Shown piece after piece: positions 1-5,391 of a stretch of 5,690 bases of DNA. Below the pieces are notes generated by a model. That model saw only the letters and a program-made list of their open reading frames with translations, was not told the DNA's origin and searched no databases. The stretch comes from Prevotellaceae bacterium UBA4359 (lineage in GTDB: Bacteria; Bacteroidota; Bacteroidia; Bacteroidales; Bacteroidaceae), in NCBI GenBank assembly GCA_002393555.1, contig DGSP01000018.1:30624-36313 (forward strand). Reading direction: 5' to 3'. The translations under genes and the position numbers were made by a program. How positions within the stretch are numbered: the stretch's first letter is position 1; the number at the start of each line of letters is the position of its first letter.

Positions 1-19
1 TTGGAAATTATTGTCCGAG

Positions 20-39
20 AAAAATGCGGCTTGCCGCAT
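20..39 (-). terminator. Rho-independent terminator at the end of the operon
   Basis: Read on the minus strand, a perfect 7-bp stem (ATGCGGC / GCCGCAT) with a very short AA loop runs straight into a TTTTT tract at 24-20. It begins about 35 bases past the stop codon of the last Fic gene, where the operon would be expected to end. In practice the loop probably opens to four bases. The stem, T tract and position agree; transcript ends were not measured. Confidence 0.75.
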
Positions 40-74
40 CATATAAACTATTTTTGTTCACCTACTTATCATTG

Positions 75-971
75 TTACTCTTTGTACTTTATCTTGAAGT
101 AGTCAAGTTGCTGCTTGTACTCGTCCTGTGCTGCAAGGCAGGTGTCGCGGAGATAATCCTGAACATGAGTCCATTGCTGAAGTCCCCGATAGTAGAAATC
201 ACGCAGTTGTTCTGTTATGATGAATGGAACAATGGCGTTTCTGAGGCATTCCTTGAACATGATAAGTCTGCCCACTCGTCCGTTACCATCCTGAAAAGGA
301 TGAATGACCTCAAACCGATGATGGAAATCGAGAATCTCGTCAAACGTGTGTTGCTTACTGTCGTTGTATTCTTTCAGGAGCGCCTTCATCTGCCTATGAA
401 CGTCCTTTGGGGATGTTGTCTCCATGCCGCCTACTTCATTTGGCAACTTCTTGTAGCCGCCTACCATAAACCAAGACTTACGCGAATCGGACGTTCCTGA
501 TTTCAACATACCATGCAGGTGCTTTATCAGTCCTTCCGTGAGACGTTCTTCTGCATGGAGAATAATATGATCAATGCAACGGAAGTGGTTGACTGTCTCC
601 ATGATGTCATCCACTCGTACTGCCTCATCTGTAATGCTTATAGTATTTGTCTCGAAGATAAAACGTGTCTGGTCGTGCGTCAGTCGTGCCCCCTCCATGT
701 GGTTTGAATTGTAGGTGAGGTCAACCTGTGTACGATGATAGATGCCACCCTTCATTCCCATCTCCATCTGCTCGCGAAGTGCTTTCAACAGTGCGTTTGA
801 TGTAGATGACTTCGTCTTAGCCTTTACAACTGCATCGGCAGGAATACTCCAGGTCTTGCCTACGAGTACTGCTCCTTCTATACGCCCAACCGCACAATAG
901 TTACGTACTGTGCGTTCGCTGAGTCCATTCCTGCTGGCATATTCTTTTACTGAAATATAGTCTATCGGCAT
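75..971 (-). CDS. Fic family protein with N-terminal HTH DNA-binding domain
   Basis: A 298-residue Fic (FIDO) protein, predicted to transfer AMP from ATP to a hydroxyl side chain of a target protein in the cytoplasm. Residues 1-50 look like a MerR/excisionase-type helix-turn-helix (VKEYASRNGLSERTVRNY, then a basic wing ending WSIPADA). The Fic core carries the complete motif HPFQDGNGRVGR at 224-235, including catalytic His224, acidic Asp228 and both arginines. SNHMEG at 89-94 matches the inhibitory helix (S/T)xxxE(G/N), so this is probably a class II, self-inhibited Fic in which Glu93 blocks productive ATP binding. ATG at 971 is the first in-frame start and places the HTH intact at the N terminus. 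It lies 75 bases after the hsdS remnant and before the terminator, so it is probably last in the operon. The target is unknown; a role in transcriptional control is inferred from the HTH alone. Confidence 0.9.
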   Translation of the reverse strand: MPIDYISVKEYASRNGLSERTVRNYCAVGRIEGAVLVGKTWSIPADAVVKAKTKSSTSNALLKALREQMEMGMKGGIYHRTQVDLTYNSNHMEGARLTHDQTRFIFETNTISITDEAVRVDDIMETVNHFRCIDHIILHAEERLTEGLIKHLHGMLKSGTSDSRKSWFMVGGYKKLPNEVGGMETTSPKDVHRQMKALLKEYNDSKQHTFDEILDFHHRFEVIHPFQDGNGRVGRLIMFKECLRNAIVPFIITEQLRDFYYRGLQQWTHVQDYLRDTCLAAQDEYKQQLDYFKIKYKE

Positions 972-1009
972 ACTTTTATGTCTTTTTTATTGATTTTACA
1001 TTGATTTCG

Positions 1010-1023
1010 TGCCGATATCGGCA
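1010..1023. promoter_or_regulatory. 14-bp perfect palindrome upstream of the HTH-Fic gene
   Basis: TGCCGATATCGGCA is fully self-complementary and lies about 40 bases before the start codon of the HTH-Fic gene. Half of it, TGCCGATA, recurs at 963-970 (minus strand) and overlaps that start codon. The flanking DNA is AT-rich, so the GC-rich palindrome stands out. It could be an operator for the HTH of the downstream Fic protein, but no binding is shown. I found no convincing TAnnTTTG element next to it. Confidence 0.4.
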
Positions 1024-1040
1024 AATAATCAGACTTTTAG

Positions 1041-1073
1041 TTTTGCTTAGCATACTTTAATTTGACCTATTAC
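1041..1073 (-). repeat. Direct repeat, copy 2: hsdS 3' end
   Basis: This stretch matches 2300-2332 at 31 of 33 bases with no gap and in the same orientation; the first 18 bases (TTTTGCTTAGCATACTTT) are identical. It covers the last codons and stop of an hsdS reading frame plus bases past the stop. The match extends, more diverged, into the upstream hsdS coding sequence. Confidence 0.85.
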
Positions 1074-1130
1074 GACATCGCTGATGAGACGTTGTTTGTA
1101 TTCCTTGATTGATTCGATCTCTTGCTGAAA
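1047..1130 (-). pseudogene. Remnant of a second hsdS 3' end
   Basis: In the frame ending with the TAA at 1047-1049, the sequence encodes about 27 residues beginning FQQEIESIKEYK and ending LISDVVIGQIKVC. This is the C-terminal conserved helix of type I specificity subunits and aligns without gaps to the end of the M-S fusion (FEDNVNTLKEYK ... LISDIVTGQIKVC). The frame stays open further upstream, but there it is arginine-rich and unlike HsdS because it overlaps the hsdR remnant out of frame. The TRDs and N terminus are gone. It is a deletion scar, showing that the locus once held at least one more hsdS in the same orientation. Confidence 0.75.
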
Positions 1131-1216
1131 GCGCGGGGAGTATCCTGCTCGTAACCATTGTGCAGCACGAGCCAATCGACGATTATCTTTTCGAGTCCTG
1201 TTTCTGATGTGTCCAT
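1070..1216 (-). pseudogene. hsdR: Truncated hsdR: N-terminal ~24 codons only
   Basis: An ATG four bases after the Fic stop codon opens a 48-codon frame. Its first residues, MD then TSETGLEKIIVDWLV and a segment ending NGYEQ, resemble the start of type I restriction R subunits, which normally run to roughly 1000 residues (nuclease plus helicase motor). After about codon 24 the resemblance stops, and the DNA becomes the 3' end of an hsdS read in another frame, ending at a chance TAA. The junction lies between about 1130 and 1146. The tight spacing after the Fic gene suggests an original order hsdM-hsdS-fic-hsdR with translational coupling. No nuclease or helicase activity can come from this fragment. 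The assignment rests on a short match recognised by eye. Confidence 0.7.
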
Positions 1217-1220
1217 AACT

Positions 1221-2312
1221 TTATTCTGTTATGATTTCCCAATGACCGCCTTTCGTTGGCCCAACATGCTTGATGCGATTTGCTTTCTTCATCTTGTCCA
1301 GCTGCTTCTTGATGCCATCAGGTGTGATGCCGATGACCTTAGCAAGTTGTTCGCGAGTAGTGAAAGGATGCTTGCGAATTTCATCAAGAATCATTTCTTG
1401 GGTACTCCTGCTCGTTTCTTGGGTACTTTCTTGGGTACTACCAGCGTTTTCTTGGGTAGCAGTAGAATCTTCTTTCTTGTTTTCTTCCCATTTTGTACCC
1501 ACAATCATGTATCTGCTCTTCAACTCATTCTGTTCTCCCATTAACAAGTTGCGGAAGAATCGCTCCAGATATTCTGTTGTCTCAGTAATGCCATACTGCA
1601 TATTGGTGTAGTTGGCTCTTACGAGTGAGTTGCGGAAATACTTTGAGTTCTCTGCAAAGATCTCGTTAGTGACCTCGAAGCCTAAGTGTTTCAGGAACTG
1701 TATCGCGAACACAGCTGTTGTACGGGTATTTCCTTCGCCAAAAGGATGTATCTGCCATACATTTGCTATGAAACGGCTTATGTGCTTCACCATTTCTGGC
1801 ATAGACAGACCTTCGTATGAGAATTTCTTTTCGGTGTCAAACTCATACTCCAGCGTGTCACTTATCATATCGCCAGATTCGTATCTCACGGTGTCACCAC
1901 GCAAAACGAGTTCTGGCTTGGTAATGTTATAATCTCTGTATATGCCAGCAAACTTGTAGATACCTTCAAACAGATGGCGATGGATGGATGCAAGGCTGTT
2001 AGGACGGAAGCTGAATGTCTTGTGAGCAATTAGTTCTGCTATACGCACAGCCACCTTATCGGCTTCTTCCGTGCGTTTTTCTTGCTGAAGACCTTCCTTC
2101 GTAGTATAGTATTGGTCGACAAGCTTACGAACTTCTTCAAGCGTAATCTTGCCTTCAATGTTCTGCTTAACAGTATCAAGGAAGTACTGCGAAGGTTTGA
2201 GGTCATCAACATCCTGCAAACCAATGGCAGTCATCCAGTTTCTTACACGTTCCCTTTTATCGGGTTCGCCTTGTATGATGTATTCGCTGTAGTCTTCCAT
2301 TTTGCTTAGCAT
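1221..2312 (-). CDS. Fic family protein with VbhA-like N terminus and C-terminal winged HTH
   Basis: A 363-residue Fic protein, predicted protein AMP-transferase. Residues ~22-70 resemble the VbhA antitoxin-type helical domain. The inhibitory signature there reads KQNIEG (49-54), keeping Glu53-Gly54 but with Lys where Ser/Thr is usual. The Fic core motif is HPFGEGNTRTTA (189-200): His189, Glu193, Asn195 and Arg197 are present, but the second Gly is Thr and the final Arg is Ala. Residues ~283-306 form a Ser/Thr/Gln-rich linker with repeated STQE. Residues ~306-363 form a winged HTH (TTREQLAKVIGITPDGIKK, then a GPTKGGHWEI wing). The first ATG overlaps the end of the methyltransferase gene by 7 bases; an alternative ATG at 2300, clear of the overlap, begins MEDYSEYIIQGEP. 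Either way the gene is translationally coupled to the M-S fusion and followed at once by the hsdR remnant. Function within the type I locus is not known to me. Confidence 0.9.
   Translation of the reverse strand: MLSKMEDYSEYIIQGEPDKRERVRNWMTAIGLQDVDDLKPSQYFLDTVKQNIEGKITLEEVRKLVDQYYTTKEGLQQEKRTEEADKVAVRIAELIAHKTFSFRPNSLASIHRHLFEGIYKFAGIYRDYNITKPELVLRGDTVRYESGDMISDTLEYEFDTEKKFSYEGLSMPEMVKHISRFIANVWQIHPFGEGNTRTTAVFAIQFLKHLGFEVTNEIFAENSKYFRNSLVRANYTNMQYGITETTEYLERFFRNLLMGEQNELKSRYMIVGTKWEENKKEDSTATQENAGSTQESTQETSRSTQEMILDEIRKHPFTTREQLAKVIGITPDGIKKQLDKMKKANRIKHVGPTKGGHWEIITE
1395..1460 (-). repeat. 12-bp in-frame repeats encoding STQE in the Fic linker
   Basis: TTCTTGGGTACT occurs three times on the plus strand (1395-1406, 1416-1427, 1428-1439), with a fourth, altered copy TTCTTGGGTAGC at 1449-1460. 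The start-to-start distances are 21, 12 and 21 bases, all multiples of three. On the coding strand each unit gives STQE (last copy ATQE). The block makes the flexible linker between the Fic core and the winged HTH. Confidence 0.85.
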
Positions 2313-2332
2313 ACTTTTATTTGACCTGTTAC
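2300..2332 (-). repeat. Direct repeat, copy 1: 3' end of the M-S fusion
   Basis: Partner of the repeat at 1041-1073 (31 of 33 identical, constant offset of 1259 bases). It contains the stop codon of the methyltransferase fusion and both candidate start codons of the following Fic gene, so the identity crosses a gene boundary. That is best explained by duplication of a segment, or by recombination, rather than by protein-level conservation alone. Confidence 0.85.
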
Positions 2333-4774
2333 AATATCTGAAATCAAATGCTTTTTATACTCTTTGAGTGTATTCACGTTATCCTCAAATGCATAAATCA
2401 ATTCATTAACCTCATTCAATTTCAAAAAGCCATTTAACTCTTCTTTTGGTGGAATAGGAATATACTTATTTCCAAGAAGGTTATAGTTAATATTCTGGCC
2501 TTCGCGAATACCTGTAACACAGGTTTTTAACAAATTGATAAACACTGATGACTTGAACAGATACTTAAAATATTCTGTGTATTCCTTGTCTATCGGTTCT
2601 AGAATGGTATATGCAGCACTTATAATGCCTTGATAGTAAGCATACTCTATTCCTCCCTGAAAAGACCTAAGACTTATAACGAAGTCACCTGTTTTCACCA
2701 ACTTGAGACTCTCGAATCCTTTTGTAACAGTAACAACACTACCGTCATATAATGACTGAGGTATAACCCCTTTATTTTGAGTTGCACATAACATTTCTTC
2801 ATTAGGATGTCCAGTCTCATTTCTTTCATTGAAACAATATTTGAACTGGATTTCTTTCCAATGTGATGGTATTTTACCGAAAATAGGATTCTTACTTTCC
2901 TTCAAGCATACATTATCATTCCTAAACCAATCCGATATCTTTGGCAATAAAGACAATACGTTCTTCTGCATCGAACCAATTTTGTCTTGCAAAGACTTTG
3001 TTTCTTTCACATCATGTTTCCGACTGAAGTAGTTGGCAAATCTTATCTCATAACCCAAGACTGCTTTTCCTAGAACAGCCTCAGGATCATGTAGAACTAC
3101 TTCATTTGCAAAAAAGCCTTTAATCCCAGACGGATATGTATAAGGCACTTGAAGAGAATACTTATCTTTTGAATATTTTACCTTTCCTTTTGATTTAACG
3201 ACATTTCCACTTTCATCTTTCATCGGATGTAAAATCTCGACATCCCAATATCCGAACTCTTTGTTATCAAGAATGACGCTATTGTCGTTGTTTTCAAATT
3301 TAATAAGTAAATCCAATATCTGTTTTCTGTCTTTATCACTTGTCAAACAGTTCTTTTTTCCTAAATGTTTATCAAGTGGTGTCTTTAAGGCTGAAGCATC
3401 AATAAGTTGAACCTTACCTTTCCTCTTTTGTTCTTTCCTGTTTGTAACAATCCAAATGTAAGTGGCAATTTTAGTATTATAGAAATCATTATCAGGCATT
3501 TGGATTATTGCCTCAAGAAGGTCATTCTCAATAATGTACTTTCTAAGGTTGCTTTCACCTCCTCCTGCTTTTCCCGTAAAGAGGGAACTTCCGTTATGAA
3601 CTTCCACAATGCGAGTGCCGAGTGGCGTGTCCTTCATTCGGCTTACATTGTTGGCAAGGAAGAGCATCTGGCAATCGCCTATATCAGGAATGAAACTTGT
3701 CACTCCATCAAAGAAACGAGGGTCAGTCACCTCTTTCTTGTCGCCAACACCCCAGTTCTTCAGGTCTTCCTTCCAAGGAGTGCCGAATGGGGGATTCGAG
3801 ATGCAGAAGTCAAACTTCTCACCAGCATGTCCATCCTGACTGATAGTCGAACCGAAGGCGATATATTGATGATCTACAGTACCAAGACGATAGGTGAACT
3901 TATTGATGTTGCCAGAAATCATCAGGTCCGCCTTGCAGGTGGCGTATGTATCAGGCTGCAATTCCTGTCCGAAGATGCTTGTGCGGACACGTTTGCCCGT
4001 TTCCTTGGCAATGCGTTCAATCTCTTCTTGGGCAATCGTCAAGATACCACCAGTTCCACAAGCACCATCATAAATAGTATAGGTGTTATCGGCTAGTTTG
4101 TCCTTGATGGGCTCTATGGCCAACTGTCCGAGCAGACGCACATAATCACGTGGTGTAAAGTGCTCACCGGCTTCGGTCACGTTGTTTTCCTCATTGAACT
4201 TACGGAGCAACTCTTCAAAGATGGTTCCCATGGTGTGGTTGTCGAGTCCTGGCAGACGTTCCACCATCTTCTTCGTGCCATCCTTCTCCGTCACTTCCTC
4301 CATGACAGGCTTCACCGAGAGGTTGATATTCTCATCGGTGAACTTCTCCAAGAGAGAGCCAAGGCGACCTGCCTCCGTGAGGTTATCTACCTGCTGACGG
4401 AGTTTGAACTTGTCGATGATGTCCTGCACATCCTGCGAGAACCCATTGAAGTACTCAATGATATTCATCTTCAAGCGTTGTGGGTCTATCTCATTTTTCA
4501 AGGTCTTCATGGTGAATGCTGAAGTATTGTAGAACGGATAGCCAGTCACTTGAGTAAGGAACGGTGTATAGTCAACGAGATTATGGCTGTCGCAGAACTC
4601 CTTCTTCTGGAGTACGGCAGCCTTAGTCGGTTCAAGTAGCACGTCGATACGACGAAGCACCATGAACGGCAGGATGATCTTTTTATAATCTCCTTTCTCA
4701 AAAGCATGTACCAGAACATCGTTGGCAATGTTCCAAATGAAAGAGAAAAGAGCGTTATATTGTTTGTTGTCCAT
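2306..4774 (-). CDS. hsdM: Type I DNA adenine methyltransferase: HsdM fused to a single-TRD HsdS
   Basis: An 822-residue fusion. Residues 1-~160 are the helical HsdM N-terminal domain. Residues ~175-~585 are the N6-adenine methyltransferase domain, with GEHFTPRD at 203-210, the SAM-binding motif I DGACGTGG at 236-243 and catalytic NPPF at 327-330. A normal HsdM ends near residue 600. Here the frame continues through a charged helix (~590-625) into HsdS-like sequence: ESKNPIFGKIPSHWKEIQFK at 626-645, one target-recognition domain to ~775 (LRSFQGGIEYAYYQG at 702-716) and the C-terminal helix with LKEYKKHLISDIVTGQIKV at 803-821. A standard HsdS has two TRDs, so this is a half-specificity subunit, expected to act as a dimer or to read a half-site. 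Base composition changes sharply near residue 400. It starts 21 bases after the repressor gene with no clear ribosome-binding site. The methyltransferase assignment is firm; the fused single TRD is unusual. Confidence 0.93.
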   Translation of the reverse strand: MDNKQYNALFSFIWNIANDVLVHAFEKGDYKKIILPFMVLRRIDVLLEPTKAAVLQKKEFCDSHNLVDYTPFLTQVTGYPFYNTSAFTMKTLKNEIDPQRLKMNIIEYFNGFSQDVQDIIDKFKLRQQVDNLTEAGRLGSLLEKFTDENINLSVKPVMEEVTEKDGTKKMVERLPGLDNHTMGTIFEELLRKFNEENNVTEAGEHFTPRDYVRLLGQLAIEPIKDKLADNTYTIYDGACGTGGILTIAQEEIERIAKETGKRVRTSIFGQELQPDTYATCKADLMISGNINKFTYRLGTVDHQYIAFGSTISQDGHAGEKFDFCISNPPFGTPWKEDLKNWGVGDKKEVTDPRFFDGVTSFIPDIGDCQMLFLANNVSRMKDTPLGTRIVEVHNGSSLFTGKAGGGESNLRKYIIENDLLEAIIQMPDNDFYNTKIATYIWIVTNRKEQKRKGKVQLIDASALKTPLDKHLGKKNCLTSDKDRKQILDLLIKFENNDNSVILDNKEFGYWDVEILHPMKDESGNVVKSKGKVKYSKDKYSLQVPYTYPSGIKGFFANEVVLHDPEAVLGKAVLGYEIRFANYFSRKHDVKETKSLQDKIGSMQKNVLSLLPKISDWFRNDNVCLKESKNPIFGKIPSHWKEIQFKYCFNERNETGHPNEEMLCATQNKGVIPQSLYDGSVVTVTKGFESLKLVKTGDFVISLRSFQGGIEYAYYQGIISAAYTILEPIDKEYTEYFKYLFKSSVFINLLKTCVTGIREGQNINYNLLGNKYIPIPPKEELNGFLKLNEVNELIYAFEDNVNTLKEYKKHLISDIVTGQIKVC

Positions 4775-4795
4775 AGAGTCTATATTAAAAAGTTG

Positions 4796-5026
4796 TCACT
4801 TGTTCTCAACGTCCAGTTGCACTTCGTCCGGACGAATTAGTTCATTGATATCAACGTTCAGAATCTTCGATATCTTGATGAGCATTTCAAGATTGGGTTG
4901 GGCATTGTTTTGTACCCACTTTGAGACTGTTGCCTGACCAACTCCAAGTTGCTCTGATAGCCACTTGTTGGTCAAGTTCTTTTCGGCGATGATCACCCGC
5001 AGTCTATTCAAATTCTTTTGTTCCAT
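4796..5026 (-). CDS. XRE (Cro/C1) family transcriptional regulator
   Basis: A 76-residue protein that is almost entirely one lambda-repressor-like HTH domain. Helix 2-turn-helix 3 covers about residues 20-40 (KWLSEQLGVGQATVSKWVQN), followed by the usual PNLEMLIKISKILNVDINEL (44-63) and a short acidic tail. It is the first gene of the operon, 21 bases before the methyltransferase, in the place where controller-type regulators of restriction-modification loci are often found. A Bacteroidetes-type -7 element and a long palindrome lie directly upstream, so autoregulation of the operon is a reasonable inference. No other ATG lies nearby upstream in frame; the ATG at 5026 gives a full HTH. The specific operator and any role in delaying expression are unproven. 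Confidence 0.88.
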   Translation of the reverse strand: MEQKNLNRLRVIIAEKNLTNKWLSEQLGVGQATVSKWVQNNAQPNLEMLIKISKILNVDINELIRPDEVQLDVENK

Positions 5027-5043
5027 ACTTCAAAATTTTGACA

Positions 5044-5051
5044 CAAATATA
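5044..5051 (-). promoter_or_regulatory. Bacteroidetes -7 element (TAnnTTTG) for the operon
   Basis: On the minus strand TATATTTG matches the primary-sigma -7 consensus TAnnTTTG exactly. It would start transcription near 5037, about ten bases before the repressor ATG, giving a very short leader. No clean TTTG -33 element is present at 19-21 bases upstream; the palindrome at 5069-5089 occupies that position instead. Confidence 0.6.
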
Positions 5052-5068
5052 CTAATAATAATCGAAAT

Positions 5069-5089
5069 AATTTTCTAAATTAGAAAATT
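5069..5089. promoter_or_regulatory. 10-bp-arm palindrome, operator candidate for the XRE repressor
   Basis: AATTTTCTAA, one central A, then TTAGAAAATT form a perfect inverted repeat. Given the -7 element at 5044-5051, it spans about -32 to -52 of the repressor promoter and would cover the -33 position, where a bound dimer would affect RNA polymerase. The size and symmetry suit an XRE dimer. The region is AT-rich, so some symmetry could be chance, but 10 of 10 pairs is strong. Confidence 0.5.
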
Positions 5090-5180
5090 TCTTCCAATTG
5101 AAGGAATATTTTAACTCTTTTATATGGGTTCTTGATTTGTATGACTGTTTCTCATGGCAAATCGCTGGTTTGTCACGCTT

Positions 5181-5209
5181 CTCCTCTTTACACTGATTGA
5201 TGTGAGGAG
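5181..5209. other. Weak interrupted stem-loop
   Basis: CTCCTC at 5181-5186 pairs with GAGGAG at 5204-5209, and after a three-base bulge ACA can pair with TGT, around an eight-base loop. No T tract follows on either strand, so it is not a standard terminator. Function unknown; it could be chance. Confidence 0.25.
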
Positions 5210-5270
5210 CATCGACCGCTCTGTATGTGGCACATCAAACACATTGTCACACCCGTAATCAGCATAAAAC

Positions 5271-5354
5271 ATAAGTTACATTTGATGAAGTATAAGTTAT
5301 AATTGATGAAGTATAAGTTACATTTCATCAATTATAAGTTATGTTTTATGGTGA
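5271..5354. repeat. 21-bp tandem repeats, about 3.8 copies
   Basis: Four consecutive units start at 5271, 5292, 5313 and 5334, each opening with ATAAGTTA followed in the first two by (C/T)A(T/A)TTGATGAAGT. Units 1 and 2 differ at two positions. Unit 3 has TTTCATCAATT in its second half, which is the inverted form of the same core. Unit 4 keeps only the opening and drifts to TGTTTTATG. The 21-base period is two turns of the helix, so equivalent sites face the same side. The block lies just upstream of a plus-strand promoter. Confidence 0.85.
5292..5342. repeat. 19-bp-arm inverted repeat within the tandem array
   Basis: The arm at 5292-5310 (ATAAGTTATAATTGATGAA) pairs with 5324-5342 (TTCATCAATTATAAGTTAT) at 18 of 19 positions, with a single G-G mismatch, around a 13-base loop. 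It arises because the second half of repeat unit 3 is inverted relative to units 1 and 2. No T tract follows. It could form a cruciform or a paired protein-binding site. Confidence 0.8.
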
Positions 5355-5360
5355 AAGCCC

Positions 5361-5391
5361 TTGTGAGATTGTAGTGAATGTGCTATCTTTG
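5361..5391 (+). promoter_or_regulatory. Bacteroidetes-type promoter reading rightward
   Basis: TTG at 5361-5363 and TATCTTTG at 5384-5391 match the Bacteroidetes -33 (TTTG-like) and -7 (TAnnTTTG) elements with a 20-base spacer, which is in the normal range. Transcription would begin near 5398 and run away from the restriction-modification operon into the flank and beyond the window. The 21-bp repeats lie at about -44 to -127 relative to this start. Confidence 0.6.

Noticed and set aside
1010..1023. The palindrome as a terminator after the hsdS remnant.
   Set aside because: It has no loop and no adjacent T tract on the minus strand, so a terminator hairpin is unlikely; operator fits better.
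1158..1544. A 128-codon plus-strand open frame across the Fic C terminus and hsdR scar.
   Set aside because: Antisense to a well-supported Fic gene; its low-complexity part is the reverse of the STQE repeats.
3407..4096. A 229-codon plus-strand open frame.
   Set aside because: It lies wholly antisense to the methyltransferase domain of the M-S fusion, with no family-like features; a shadow of the real gene.
5154..5258. A 34-codon plus-strand frame with a signal-peptide-like start (MANRWFVTLLLFTLI).
   Set aside because: Too short, no promoter or ribosome-binding site seen, and the rest is featureless. It could be a worn remnant of a secreted protein's start, but nothing else supports that.
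5271..5350. The regular repeats as a CRISPR array.
   Set aside because: The units are contiguous 21-mers with no unique spacers, they diverge between copies, and no cas genes are present.
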